From Bacteroidales bacterium (GTDB lineage Bacteria > Bacteroidota > Bacteroidia > Bacteroidales > UBA932), in NCBI GenBank assembly GCA_017935505.1, contig JAGBHM010000023.1, positions 62,001 to 126,000 of the forward strand: a DNA stretch of 64,000 nt. Reading direction: 5' to 3'. The position numbers were made by a program, and so were the translations under genes. The notes beneath the pieces were generated by a model. That model ran no database searches. It saw nothing but the letters and a program-made list of their open reading frames with translations, and had not been told where the DNA came from. Positions 9,536 through 18,255 of this stretch are shown here, in pieces (positions within the stretch are counted from its first letter, which is position 1; every line of letters begins with the position of its first letter).

Positions 9536-10047
9536 TATCTGAATATTTGGGAATTTATACTCTTCCACAGAAGCAGGGCGACAGCTGTATTTATGATGAT
9601 ATTCAGCAGGAACCTTGCAATGGTATATATAAATGAGAAATAGCCCCAAGAATCCAATGCTATATAAATTGTAAAGAAGATGGCATAGGACAAGGCGGTT
9701 ACCAGGAGGAACTGAGTGGTGCCGATTGTACGCTGGGTTATCTCTATCGTGTTTTCAAGTGTGGTTTTGCTTACTGCTACCTTGAAAAGGAGAGGCCTGA
9801 AATAGGCAATAGCCACAATTGCGGCTGCATTCAGCCCCAGAACCCCATCAGAGAGGATATCAACAAGCAGTCCGAAACAGAATGCCGTAAGGATGGAGAC
9901 AATATGATTGCATGTGTAGGGCAGTGTTATGACCAGTAGCGGGAATACAGCAATGTAGAGCATCGGCCAGATATTTATATATCCGCTGATGAGCAGCTGT
10001 ATAAGCAGCAGGAATATCCCCAGTATCACATATTTCAAGTTGTTCAT
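9535..10047 (-). CDS. mreD: Rod shape-determining protein MreD
   Basis: Small integral membrane component of the elongasome. Seen: 170 residues with about five predicted membrane segments and a short charged loop (GVLGLNAAAIVAIAYFRP is typical of the family). The sequence is weakly conserved, and the call rests on position between mreC and mrdA together with size and hydrophobicity. It begins 3 bases after mreC stops and ends about 12 bases before the mrdA start. Confidence 0.88.
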   Translation of the reverse strand: MNNLKYVILGIFLLLIQLLISGYINIWPMLYIAVFPLLVITLPYTCNHIVSILTAFCFGLLVDILSDGVLGLNAAAIVAIAYFRPLLFKVAVSKTTLENTIEITQRTIGTTQFLLVTALSYAIFFTIYIALDSWGYFSFIYTIARFLLNIIINTAVALLLWKSINSQIFR

Positions 10048-10050
10048 GAG

Positions 10051-10899
10051 CTATTCTGTTATTATTTTTCCCGACAGACTGTCAATCTCCTTAAAGTGGT
10101 TGTTCTTTACAACAATTACATAATCGAGCAGCCTGAAATCCTGCAGAAGCTTTACCTTCACAGCCCTGTGCATTCCATTTACAATCTTTGATGACTCCGC
10201 AATGCCTATCGGTATGTCAGGCGGAAAGAAGGAAGAGTATCCGCTTGTGTAGATGGTGTCTCCAGGAGAGACCGGTACATGTTGCGGAATTTCATTCAAA
10301 GTGGCATATCCGATACTGTTGCCATCCCATGAGAGGGGACCGAATGTGATGTTGTCTCCCAGTTTGGCACTTATCTGCTGCTTCTGGTTGAGGAACGAAA
10401 GTATATAGGAGTGGTTTTTACCCACAGCCCTTATTATACCTACAACACCGTTTGGAGTCACAACACCCATGTCTTCGGTAATACCGTGGTTGCGTCCTTT
10501 GTTTATAACTATGTAATTATGAGTAGTATTGAGGCTGTTCTTTATCACCTTCGCCCAATCATAACTGAAAGATGTGTCGGACAAAACCCCTTGCGACAGC
10601 AGCATGCCGGTGAGAGAGTCACCATTCATCTTGAAGATATGCTGGCGGAGCTTCATGTTCTCCTCCATCAGCTTCATATTCTGGGCTGCCAGCTCTGTAT
10701 TTACAGATTTCAGCTTCGAGTAGGCCTTCACATTGTTTCCCGCTTCCCAGAAAAGGGCCTGGATATCCCTGATCTTTCCAACTATCTTGTATTGCTGCAC
10801 GATTCCATTGTTGGATGCCATGACAATACAGATAGCCTCAATGGCTATAAAAAGGAGAAACCTCCCCATGGAATAGTAGAAAGAAGGAGGTATTCTCAT
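10051..10899 (-). CDS. mreC: Rod shape-determining protein MreC
   Basis: Periplasmic scaffold linking MreB to PBP2 and RodA. Seen: an N-terminal membrane segment (LLFIAIEAICIVMASNN), a coiled coil near residues 55-95 (AYSKLKSVNTELAAQNMKL), then the beta-barrel MreC domain with NKGRNHGITEDMGVVTPNGVVGII and the VSPGDTIYTSGYSSFFPPDIPIG region. Length is 282. It lies 6 bases downstream of mreB in the operon. Confidence 0.96.
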   Translation of the reverse strand: MRIPPSFYYSMGRFLLFIAIEAICIVMASNNGIVQQYKIVGKIRDIQALFWEAGNNVKAYSKLKSVNTELAAQNMKLMEENMKLRQHIFKMNGDSLTGMLLSQGVLSDTSFSYDWAKVIKNSLNTTHNYIVINKGRNHGITEDMGVVTPNGVVGIIRAVGKNHSYILSFLNQKQQISAKLGDNITFGPLSWDGNSIGYATLNEIPQHVPVSPGDTIYTSGYSSFFPPDIPIGIAESSKIVNGMHRAVKVKLLQDFRLLDYVIVVKNNHFKEIDSLSGKIITE

Positions 10900-10905
10900 A
10901 AATTA

Positions 10906-11925
10906 TTATCTCATTAAGAATGGAAGTTTGTCTGCATTCTTGATGGCAATGCTTGTTCCGCGTGCCACAGCTCTAAGAGGATCTTCCGCAACATGGAACG
11001 GAATGTTGATCTTCTCATGCAGTCTCTTGTCGAGACCTCTCAAAAGGGCTCCTCCTCCTGTGAGGAATATTCCCTCCTGTACGATATCTGCATAGAGCTC
11101 AGGCGGTGTCTGCTCAAGAACAGCAAGGACTGCAGTCTCAATCTTTGCAAGAGACTTGTCGAGGCAATGTGCAATCTCCTGACTTGTAACAGCAACCTCA
11201 ACCGGGTGCGCAGTCATGAGATTAGGACCTCTTACAATGTACGGTTCAGGCAGCTCATCCAGTTCAGCAATGGCTGCACCTACATTTATTTTAATCATTT
11301 CAGCAGTTACCTCACCTATCTTGATATTGTGCTGCTGACGCATATATTGCTGAATCTCAGCTGTAAATACATCTCCTGCAACACGTATGCTCTCTTTGCA
11401 TACAATGCCGCCCAATGATATTACCGCAATTTCGGTAGTACCACCTCCGATGTCAACAACCATATGTCCTTTCGGTTCCTCAACATCCAGTCCGATACCG
11501 ATAGCTGCCGCCATAGGTTCGTAAATGATGAATACGTCACGGCCTCCGGCATGCTCCGAAGAGTCCCTTACGGCCCTTATCTCAACCTCTGTACTTCCTG
11601 AAGGTATACATATAAGCATTCTAAGGTTTGGTGAAAAGAATGTCCTTTTTGTATTGATCATCTTCACAAAACCTCTGATCATCTGCTCTGCAGCGTTGAA
11701 GTCTGCAATCACTCCGTCTTTCAATGGCCTGATAGTCTTGATGTTGGGGTGTGTCTTCTCATGCATGAGCCTTGCCCTGTGACCAAATGCTATCGGTTTG
11801 CCGGTATTCTGGTCTATGGCAACAATTGATGGCTCATCCACAACAATCTTGTCATTCATAAAGATGACAGTATTTGCAGTACCCAAATCAATAGCCAACT
11901 CTTGTGTCAAAAATGAAAAAGCCAT
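10906..11925 (-). CDS. mreB: Actin-like rod shape protein MreB
   Basis: Cytoskeletal filament protein directing lateral wall synthesis. An upstream in-frame start at 11991 is possible, but the ATG at 11925 (MAFSFLTQELAIDLGTANT) matches MreB N-termini and has a strong AAGAGGAGGA site 5 bases before it; the longer start would also lie inside purH. Length is 339. Seen: phosphate-1 loop IDLGTANT, phosphate-2 region VVDIGGGTTEIAV and adenosine motif LTGGGALLRGLDKRL. It is the first mre gene, 19 bases after purH. Confidence 0.97.
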   Translation of the reverse strand: MAFSFLTQELAIDLGTANTVIFMNDKIVVDEPSIVAIDQNTGKPIAFGHRARLMHEKTHPNIKTIRPLKDGVIADFNAAEQMIRGFVKMINTKRTFFSPNLRMLICIPSGSTEVEIRAVRDSSEHAGGRDVFIIYEPMAAAIGIGLDVEEPKGHMVVDIGGGTTEIAVISLGGIVCKESIRVAGDVFTAEIQQYMRQQHNIKIGEVTAEMIKINVGAAIAELDELPEPYIVRGPNLMTAHPVEVAVTSQEIAHCLDKSLAKIETAVLAVLEQTPPELYADIVQEGIFLTGGGALLRGLDKRLHEKINIPFHVAEDPLRAVARGTSIAIKNADKLPFLMR

Positions 11926-11930
11926 TATTC

Positions 11931-11940
11931 TCCTCCTCTT
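11931..11940 (-). promoter_or_regulatory. Shine-Dalgarno sequence of mreB
   Basis: AAGAGGAGGA on the minus strand, 5 bases before the ATG at 11925. It settles the mreB start against the longer reading frame that runs into purH. Confidence 0.7.
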
Positions 11941-11944
11941 TATA

Positions 11945-13477
11945 TTAATGTTTGAAATGGCGGATGCCTGTAAATACCATGGCAACACCATTGTTGTTGC
12001 ACCATTCGATGCTCTCGTTGTCCCTTATCGAACCGCCCGGCTGTATAACAGTCTTTATTCCCTCATTCGCTGCAATCTCAACACAGTCTGCAAATGGGAA
12101 GAATGCATCAGAGGCCATTACCGCACCATTCAGGTCGAAGTTGAATGATTTGGCTTTTGCTATAGCCTGTTTCAATGCATCTACTCTTGATGTCTGTCCG
12201 ATGCCGCTTGCCAACATCTGTTTTCCTTTGGCAAGAACAATTGCATTTGATTTGGAATGTTTTACAAGTTTGTTTGCAAAAATCAGATCATCAATCTCCT
12301 CCTCCTTAGGCTGGGCATTTGTTGCAGGTTTAAGGTCTGCAGGGGTCTCAACATAACTGTCTCTCGCCTGCTCGAGTACGCCTCCCAAAAGTGAGCGGAA
12401 TTTCACTGAAGAAGGTTTTACATCCTTGTTCTCAAGAATAATTCTGTTCTTCTTGCTCTTAAGTATCTCAAGTGCCTCAGCTGAGTATGCAGGGGCAATT
12501 ACAACTTCAAAGAAGATCTTGTTCATCTGCTCTGCTGTTGCCTGGTCAATCTCTCTATTTGCAATAATAATGCCTCCAAAAGCAGAAACCGGATCTGCCT
12601 CAAGGGCTTTGTCCCAAGCACCGAGCAAAGTCTGTGCTGAGGCGCATCCGCAGGCATTGTTATGTTTTATTATAGCCACGGTTGTATCCTCAAAATCTGA
12701 GATGAGTTCAACTGCAGCCTCAATATCAAGCAGATTGTTGTATGATATCTCCTTACCGTGCAGCTGTGCAGGAAGAGAGTTGTCGGCACCATAATAGAAG
12801 CCCTTCTGGTGAGGATTCTCTCCATATCTCAGCTCTTTGCTTCCGGTGATGCTCTTGCTGAATGATTTTGTAGGCTCTGGCTGAATTGAGTTGAAGTAGC
12901 TGAATATGGCTGTATCATAATGCGAGCTCACAAGGAATGCCTGTGTGGCAAAATACTCCCTTTGCTCGAGAGTTGTCTTTGCACCATTCTCCTTGAGAAT
13001 ATTGAGAAGCGGTGCATATGACTCCTTGGACGGAACTATTACAACATCATTATAATTTTTTGCAGCACCTCTGATAAGAGAGATGCCTCCTATATCTATC
13101 TTCTCGATAATCTCCTCTTTTGAAGCGCCTGCGGCAACATACTCCTCAAAAGGGTAAAGGTCTACGATAACCAGATCAATTGAAGGGATATCGTACTCGG
13201 CAATCTGGTTCTGGTCTGTTGCATTCTCCCTTCTGTTGAGGATTCCTCCGAATACCTTTGGATGGAGAGTCTTTACCCTGCCTCCCAATATCGACGGATA
13301 TCCTGTCACCGATTCAACTGTCTTTGCCTGTATGCCCAGATTCTGGATGAAATCGAAAGTTCCACCTGTTGACAATATTTCAACACCGTTCTTGTCCAGT
13401 TCCCTTACTATCTCCTCAAGTCCGTCTTTATAGTAAACAGAGATGAGAGCTCTTTTTATCTCTTTGATTGATTGCAT
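11945..13477 (-). CDS. purH: Bifunctional AICAR formyltransferase / IMP cyclohydrolase (PurH)
   Basis: Catalyses the last two steps of IMP synthesis. Seen: N-terminal MGS-like cyclohydrolase domain (about 1-190) with LISVYYKDGLEEIVRELDK and GVEILSTGGT, then the AICAR transformylase domain with ELRYGENPHQ, the catalytic KHNNACGCA loop (Lys-His) and the C-terminal IQPGGSIRDNESIEW. Length 510 is slightly shorter than the E. coli protein. It heads the operon leading into mreBCD-mrdA-rodA. The 116-base AT-rich gap to ispD must hold divergent promoters, but I cannot place them confidently. Confidence 0.97.
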   Translation of the reverse strand: MQSIKEIKRALISVYYKDGLEEIVRELDKNGVEILSTGGTFDFIQNLGIQAKTVESVTGYPSILGGRVKTLHPKVFGGILNRRENATDQNQIAEYDIPSIDLVIVDLYPFEEYVAAGASKEEIIEKIDIGGISLIRGAAKNYNDVVIVPSKESYAPLLNILKENGAKTTLEQREYFATQAFLVSSHYDTAIFSYFNSIQPEPTKSFSKSITGSKELRYGENPHQKGFYYGADNSLPAQLHGKEISYNNLLDIEAAVELISDFEDTTVAIIKHNNACGCASAQTLLGAWDKALEADPVSAFGGIIIANREIDQATAEQMNKIFFEVVIAPAYSAEALEILKSKKNRIILENKDVKPSSVKFRSLLGGVLEQARDSYVETPADLKPATNAQPKEEEIDDLIFANKLVKHSKSNAIVLAKGKQMLASGIGQTSRVDALKQAIAKAKSFNFDLNGAVMASDAFFPFADCVEIAANEGIKTVIQPGGSIRDNESIEWCNNNGVAMVFTGIRHFKH

Positions 13478-13593
13478 GTTATACGATTGGATAAGTTGTA
13501 AAAAATATTTTTGTAAAAATAAAAAAATATATGCTATTTTTAATAAAATTTATTGTATTAATTTGCGCAAGATATAAACATAATCTCAACATA

Positions 13594-14298
13594 ATGGATA
13601 AGCAGCTATATGTGATCATAACGGCCGGTGGTGTAGGCAAAAGGATGGGAGGCAACATTGCAAAGCAGTTTATGGAGCTGGGCGGCAAACCTATTCTGCT
13701 GAGAACCATAGATATGTTCAGGAATCTTCCATTCAGGACCGAGATTATCCTGGTTCTGCCGGGAGAGTATAAGGAGTATTGGAAGAGCTATTGTATGGAG
13801 AATAACCTCTGGTTCAAGCATACTCTTGTTTCTGGAGGAATTACCCGGTTCCATTCTGTAAGGAATGCTCTGGAATTTGTCCCCGACGGAGCTCTTGTTG
13901 CCGTGCACGACGGAGTGAGACCATTTGTTCCTGAAAAAATGTTGGAAGAGCTGTTTGGATATGATCTGTCGGGAGAGGATGTGGCAGGTGTGATACCGGT
14001 AATGCCATCTGTTGAGTCTATGAGAAAGAAAATCTTTGATGATGAGGGACATACCGTAGGGGCTGAGCCTGTAGACAGAGATGAGTACATATTTGTGCAG
14101 ACTCCGCAGGTCTTTGATTCAACCCGCCTTAAGGAGTCCTATAAACAAGCTTACTCTCCGGCATTTACAGATGATGCATCTGTCGCGGAGAGTAAGGGTT
14201 ATAAGATTCTCTTCTGTAACGGAAGCCGTTTCAATATAAAGATAACGACTCCTGAAGATCTGGAGATGGCTGAAATTATCCTTAAGATGAATGTTTAG
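13594..14298 (+). CDS. ispD: 2-C-methyl-D-erythritol 4-phosphate cytidylyltransferase (IspD)
   Basis: Forms CDP-methylerythritol in the MEP isoprenoid pathway. I use the ATG at 13594 (MDKQLYVIITAGGVGKRMGG), because the 21 residues upstream in frame are AT-rich and place the nucleotide-binding loop too far in. Length is 234. Seen: AGGVGKRMGGNIAKQFMELGGKPIL at the N-terminus, VAVHDGVRPFV near residues 100-110 and the C-terminal NIKITTPEDLEMAE. The last 17 bases overlap the convergent Lrp-type gene. Confidence 0.97.
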   Translation: MDKQLYVIITAGGVGKRMGGNIAKQFMELGGKPILLRTIDMFRNLPFRTEIILVLPGEYKEYWKSYCMENNLWFKHTLVSGGITRFHSVRNALEFVPDGALVAVHDGVRPFVPEKMLEELFGYDLSGEDVAGVIPVMPSVESMRKKIFDDEGHTVGAEPVDRDEYIFVQTPQVFDSTRLKESYKQAYSPAFTDDASVAESKGYKILFCNGSRFNIKITTPEDLEMAEIILKMNV

Positions 14299-14788
14299 GA
14301 TTCTCTTTCTTGCCTTTGTTAGGGTAATCTTTTACCCAAACCTGGCGCTCAATTGCCTGATCCAGTGAAATCAGCGTCTCGGTCTGTTTTACAGAAGGTA
14401 TATTCTGGATTGTATTGATCAGGATCTCCATAAGGTGATCGTGATTAAAGCAATAGATTTTCAACAACAGCGAGTGTTTTCCTGTTACAAAGTGACACTC
14501 AACAACTTCTGAGATCTTTTTTAGAGCATCGATCACTTCTGGATACTTGTTTGCCTCCGACAGGCTCACCTGAACAAATGCACAAACATTAAGACCGAGG
14601 GTCTGGGGTTTTACCAAAAGACGGGAACCGGTAATAATTCCCAATTGTTCCATTTTCTTTACTCTCTGATGTATTGCAGCACCAGAAACACCACATTCGC
14701 GGGCTATCTCCAAAAATGGCATTCTCGCATTCTTTACTAAAAATGAGAGAATTTTCTGATCAGTTTCGTCAATTTGATACTTGGACAT
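14282..14788 (-). CDS. Lrp/AsnC-family transcriptional regulator
   Basis: Feast-famine DNA-binding protein that usually senses an amino acid. Seen: N-terminal winged helix-turn-helix (IDETDQKILSFLVKNARMPFLEIA, then GVSGAAIHQRVKKMEQLGII) and a C-terminal RAM-type ligand domain (VCAFVQVSL, CHFVTGKHSLLLKIYC). Length 168 is normal. A TATTTTTG -7 type element lies on the minus strand at 14815-14822, about 27 bases upstream. The convergent 17-base overlap with ispD could cause mutual interference at the 3' ends. The effector and targets are unknown. Confidence 0.92.
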   Translation of the reverse strand: MSKYQIDETDQKILSFLVKNARMPFLEIARECGVSGAAIHQRVKKMEQLGIITGSRLLVKPQTLGLNVCAFVQVSLSEANKYPEVIDALKKISEVVECHFVTGKHSLLLKIYCFNHDHLMEILINTIQNIPSVKQTETLISLDQAIERQVWVKDYPNKGKKENPKHSS

Positions 14789-14836
14789 CTCTTATATTTT
14801 TTAAAAATATGGCACAAAAATATAAAAAACTTTTAA

Positions 14837-15820
14837 TTACAAGGTCTGTTTCTGATAAAAAAATAGCCATCTAAGTGGAATCTCCCCTGCACAGGCGCAC
14901 TGATAGTCATTTATTGAGCATGGTACAAGGGTATTTTTTCCCTCTTTTGAAGGTACTTCCATCCACCATCTTTTTGTGGTGTAACTAGTTAAAAATGTGA
15001 TTGTTTCACCGTTCTCTCCCATGCTTACCATCTTTCTCTGAAAATATTCGTCAGATGGTTGGTTTTCAGGATCTTCCGCAATATTTGAGACTATACCTTC
15101 GCATATATGCCATATAACCTCCGAAACCAACTTATTACAAACTGTAAGTTGTTTTTCAAAATGATTTTGCCCAAAAATGAAGATATTGCGGATCTCTTTT
15201 GAAAGCCCTATATATCGTGCAGCCGTACAGATCTCTTCGGCATACATTCCATTGGGATTTGCCTCATTTGAGTATGGGTAGTCTGAATATCTTACCGATC
15301 TCATGTCGATGAAAGCATACTGGCAGTTTCTTACAAGCGGTTCACACAAACTCATCCCATCTCTGAAAGAGCCGAGCCTCATATCTTCAAAATATCTGCT
15401 CTGAAGCTTATGCAATATCTGCGGATCGTATCTGTAGCCCTGATATCCTATATTTGAAAAAGTGTCGGCATTCTCATCATTTACAATATATGAGAGAATA
15501 TCTGTTGCTGACAGTGAATGATAACTGCCCGGAGAGATGAGTGCTGCCGCATATTTTGTCCCGGGATGCCATACAGATGGTTCCGGCAGCTCTTCTCCGC
15601 AGTTTACTATGGCAGGTACACCAACCTCCCTGCATCTCTCCAGCACCTGGGCAAGTTTTGACAATGAGATGTTTGCCACATATACTGTATATTCCTGAAA
15701 AGAGTGCAGCTCCTTCAGTGCCGGACAGATCTCTTTAGCTGCCCCTACATTTATAACAATGGCCTTGCATGGAGGCATTTGCGGGGAAATTGCCCCTGCA
15801 GAGATCTCCTGGTACATCAT
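14837..15820 (-). CDS. Arginase/ureohydrolase-fold protein, probably inactive
   Basis: The protein resembles the arginase/formimidoylglutamase fold, especially AFIDMRSVRYSDYP..NPNGMYAEEICTAARYIGL, which lines up with the SxDxDxxDP..GGLTxxE segment of active enzymes, and ISPGSYHSLSATD near residues 95-107. The metal ligands are mostly missing: the expected D-x-D pair reads D-x-R, and no GGDHS or DAHxDxR motif is visible. I therefore infer a non-catalytic relative. Length is 327. The ATG overlaps the topA stop by four bases (ATGA), so it is translationally coupled to topA. I recall similar genes beside topA in other Bacteroidota, but cannot check that here. Confidence 0.6.
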   Translation of the reverse strand: MMYQEISAGAISPQMPPCKAIVINVGAAKEICPALKELHSFQEYTVYVANISLSKLAQVLERCREVGVPAIVNCGEELPEPSVWHPGTKYAAALISPGSYHSLSATDILSYIVNDENADTFSNIGYQGYRYDPQILHKLQSRYFEDMRLGSFRDGMSLCEPLVRNCQYAFIDMRSVRYSDYPYSNEANPNGMYAEEICTAARYIGLSKEIRNIFIFGQNHFEKQLTVCNKLVSEVIWHICEGIVSNIAEDPENQPSDEYFQRKMVSMGENGETITFLTSYTTKRWWMEVPSKEGKNTLVPCSINDYQCACAGEIPLRWLFFYQKQTL

Positions 15821-18135
15821 TTTTTTGCAGCTTTTTTCTTTGTTCCCGACGGTTTTGTCCCCTTTATTATCTCAAGGCACTCCTCTGCAGTAAGAGCTTT
15901 TGCCTCTTTTCCCTTAGGTATCTTGTAATTCTCTCCGGCATGCTTGATGTAGGCACCAAATCGTCCGTTGAGTATCTGGATATCAAGCTCAGGGAACTCA
16001 TTTATGAATTTTTCAGCCTCTTTCTTTGCATTCTCTTCGATAAGTGCTACAGCCTCCTCTGCAGTAATGGTATATGGACTGTACAATTTGCCGAGAGAGA
16101 CAAATTTGCCGTTGTATCTTATGTAAGGACCGAATCTGCCCACTGCAGCTACTATGCTCTTGCCTTCATGCTCTCCCACGGTACGAGGCAGTTCAAATAG
16201 CTTGAGGGCCTCCTCGAGGGTGATGCTCTCAATGAGTTTCCCTTTAGGGAGTCCGGCAAACTGTTTGTCAGGGTCATCATTCTCGCCCTTCTGTACAAGA
16301 GGACCAAATTTTCCGAGTCTCACAATGAGGGTCTTGCCGCTTGCAGGATCGGTTCCCAATACCCTCTCCGCATTTGTGTGCGCAGACTCTTTGAGGGTCT
16401 CTTCAACCTTTTCGTGAAAATCGGTGTAAAAATCCTTGATGAGTTCATTCCATACAAGTTTTCCGGCTGCAACCTTGTCGAAAGTCTCCTCAACTTTGGC
16501 GGTAAAGCCATAATCAAGAATGTTTTCAAAGTTCTCGCCCAAGAAGTCAGTTACAAGGATTCCGATATCCTGAGGGAAAAGTTTTCCCTTTTCGACACCT
16601 GTTTTCTCAGTTAGGGTGCTGCCCTTTATGACTCCATTCTTGAGGATGAGCTTTGTATATTTCCTCTCTTCGCCATCCCTGTTGTCCTTTATTATATAGC
16701 CTCTTTGGCTGATGGTTGTAATTGTAGGTGCATATGTTGATGGCCTTCCAATGCCAAGGTCCTCCAGTTTTTTCACCAGACTTGCCTCGCTGTATCGGGG
16801 CGGACGCTGTGTGAATTTCTGCGTTGCCGCTATCTCCAGAGTGTCGAGTTGCTCGTTCTCGTTGATGGTAGGGAGGATCTGGTTTTCATTTTCAGCTTCA
16901 TGCTCGTCATCTTTGCCCTCCAGATAGAGTTTGAGGAAGCCGTCGAAGATCACCTGCTCACCTTGCGATATGAAACGCTCGGCAAGTTTTTCACTGCTTA
17001 TGGTTATGTTGGTCTTTTCAAGTTTTGCATCAGACATCTGTGATGCAACAGCTCTTTTCCAGATCAGTGCATATAGCTTTTTCTCCTGAGGGGTACCATC
17101 TATTGTCAGGTTTGAAGCATATGTAGGCCTGATAGCTTCATGAGCCTCCTGGGCTCCTTTACTTTTTGTCTTGTATGTTCTTACTTTTGAATATTCAGAG
17201 CCATATTGCTCGCAGATAACCTGCTTGATGCTGTTTATGGCAAGCTGTGAGAGATTTGTAGAGTCTGTACGCATATAGGTAATCAAACCGTTTTCGTACA
17301 GTTTTTGAGCGATGCGCATTGTCTGTGAAACGGAAAATCCCAATTTGCGTGAAGCCTCCTGCTGTAGGGCAGAGGTTGTAAATGGTGGTGCCGGGGTGCG
17401 GCTTATCTCCTTTTTCTCAATTTTTTCGATAAAGAATTTTGAATCCTTGCATCTTTGCAGAAAATCCTCAGCCTCCTCTTTTGTATTGAAGTTGGTGTCA
17501 AGTGAACCGGCCATCTTTACCGATTTTGCAAGGCTCTGCGGATGGAATATTCCTGTAACTTTATAGTATGGCTCGGATTTGAAAGCCATAATCTCACGCT
17601 CTCTGTCAACGATGAGCCTCAGTGCTACAGACTGTACTCTTCCTGCTGAGAGTTTTGGTGCAACCTTTTTCCAAAGGATAGGGGAGAGCTCGAAACCGAC
17701 AAGTCTGTCGAGGACTCTGCGGGCCTGCTGTGCCATTACAAGATTGAGGTCAACTGTCCGCGGGTCTTTTATCGCGTTTAGAATGGCATCTTTTGTAATT
17801 TCGTGAAAAACAATTCTTTTTGTATTCTCATCCTTTAGTTCCAACGCCTGCTGCAGGTGCCATGCAATGGCCTCTCCTTCACGGTCCTCATCGGATGCCA
17901 GCCATACGGTGTCCGATTTCTTTGCAAGGGCCTTCAACTCCGAAACAACTCTCTTTTTATCATCTGATATCTCGTAATCGGGTTGGAATCCGTTTTCGAT
18001 ATCAATGCCAAGATTCTTTTTTGACAAATCCCTGATATGACCGAAACTTGACTTTACAGTATATCCTTTTCCTAAAAATTTCTCAATCGTTTTTGCCTTT
18101 GCAGGCGACTCCACAATAACTAAATTCGCTCCCAT
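15817..18135 (-). CDS. topA: DNA topoisomerase I (type IA)
   Basis: Relaxes negatively supercoiled DNA. Seen: N-terminal TOPRIM domain (LVIVESPAKAKTIEKFLGKGY, then LASDEDREGEAIAWHL), the active-site tyrosine in GLITYMRTDSTNLS near residue 300, and three C-terminal topoisomerase repeats (about 575-760), including RLGKFGPLVQKG, AVGRFGPYIRYNGKF and LNGRFGAYIKHAGENYKIPKG. These replace the zinc fingers of the E. coli enzyme. The C-terminus is Lys-rich (KKKAAKK), as usual for DNA contact. Length is 772. Start is the ATG at 18135. Confidence 0.98.
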   Translation of the reverse strand: MGANLVIVESPAKAKTIEKFLGKGYTVKSSFGHIRDLSKKNLGIDIENGFQPDYEISDDKKRVVSELKALAKKSDTVWLASDEDREGEAIAWHLQQALELKDENTKRIVFHEITKDAILNAIKDPRTVDLNLVMAQQARRVLDRLVGFELSPILWKKVAPKLSAGRVQSVALRLIVDREREIMAFKSEPYYKVTGIFHPQSLAKSVKMAGSLDTNFNTKEEAEDFLQRCKDSKFFIEKIEKKEISRTPAPPFTTSALQQEASRKLGFSVSQTMRIAQKLYENGLITYMRTDSTNLSQLAINSIKQVICEQYGSEYSKVRTYKTKSKGAQEAHEAIRPTYASNLTIDGTPQEKKLYALIWKRAVASQMSDAKLEKTNITISSEKLAERFISQGEQVIFDGFLKLYLEGKDDEHEAENENQILPTINENEQLDTLEIAATQKFTQRPPRYSEASLVKKLEDLGIGRPSTYAPTITTISQRGYIIKDNRDGEERKYTKLILKNGVIKGSTLTEKTGVEKGKLFPQDIGILVTDFLGENFENILDYGFTAKVEETFDKVAAGKLVWNELIKDFYTDFHEKVEETLKESAHTNAERVLGTDPASGKTLIVRLGKFGPLVQKGENDDPDKQFAGLPKGKLIESITLEEALKLFELPRTVGEHEGKSIVAAVGRFGPYIRYNGKFVSLGKLYSPYTITAEEAVALIEENAKKEAEKFINEFPELDIQILNGRFGAYIKHAGENYKIPKGKEAKALTAEECLEIIKGTKPSGTKKKAAKK

Positions 18136-18255
18136 AATCTATATACACCTATATTCAAAAAGAATGTGCAAAGTAAGGTATAAAACATCGTATTATGCAA
18201 ATTTTATTTAGTATTTTTGCATTTTGGAATCTTTTTTGAACAAAAACAGAAAAGT
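18136..18255. promoter_or_regulatory. Divergent topA / PBP1A promoter region
   Basis: AT-rich 120-base gap between divergent genes. On the plus strand TATTTTTG at 18212-18219 fits the -7 element for the penicillin-binding protein gene. On the minus strand TTACTTTG (about 18168-18175) is one base from the TAnnTTTG consensus, with a TTTG about 21 bases upstream, a plausible topA promoter. Motif match only. Confidence 0.4.

Noticed and set aside
11926..11991. N-terminal extension of mreB
   Set aside because: It overlaps purH and the Shine-Dalgarno sequence, and MreB homologues begin at MAFSF-like residues.
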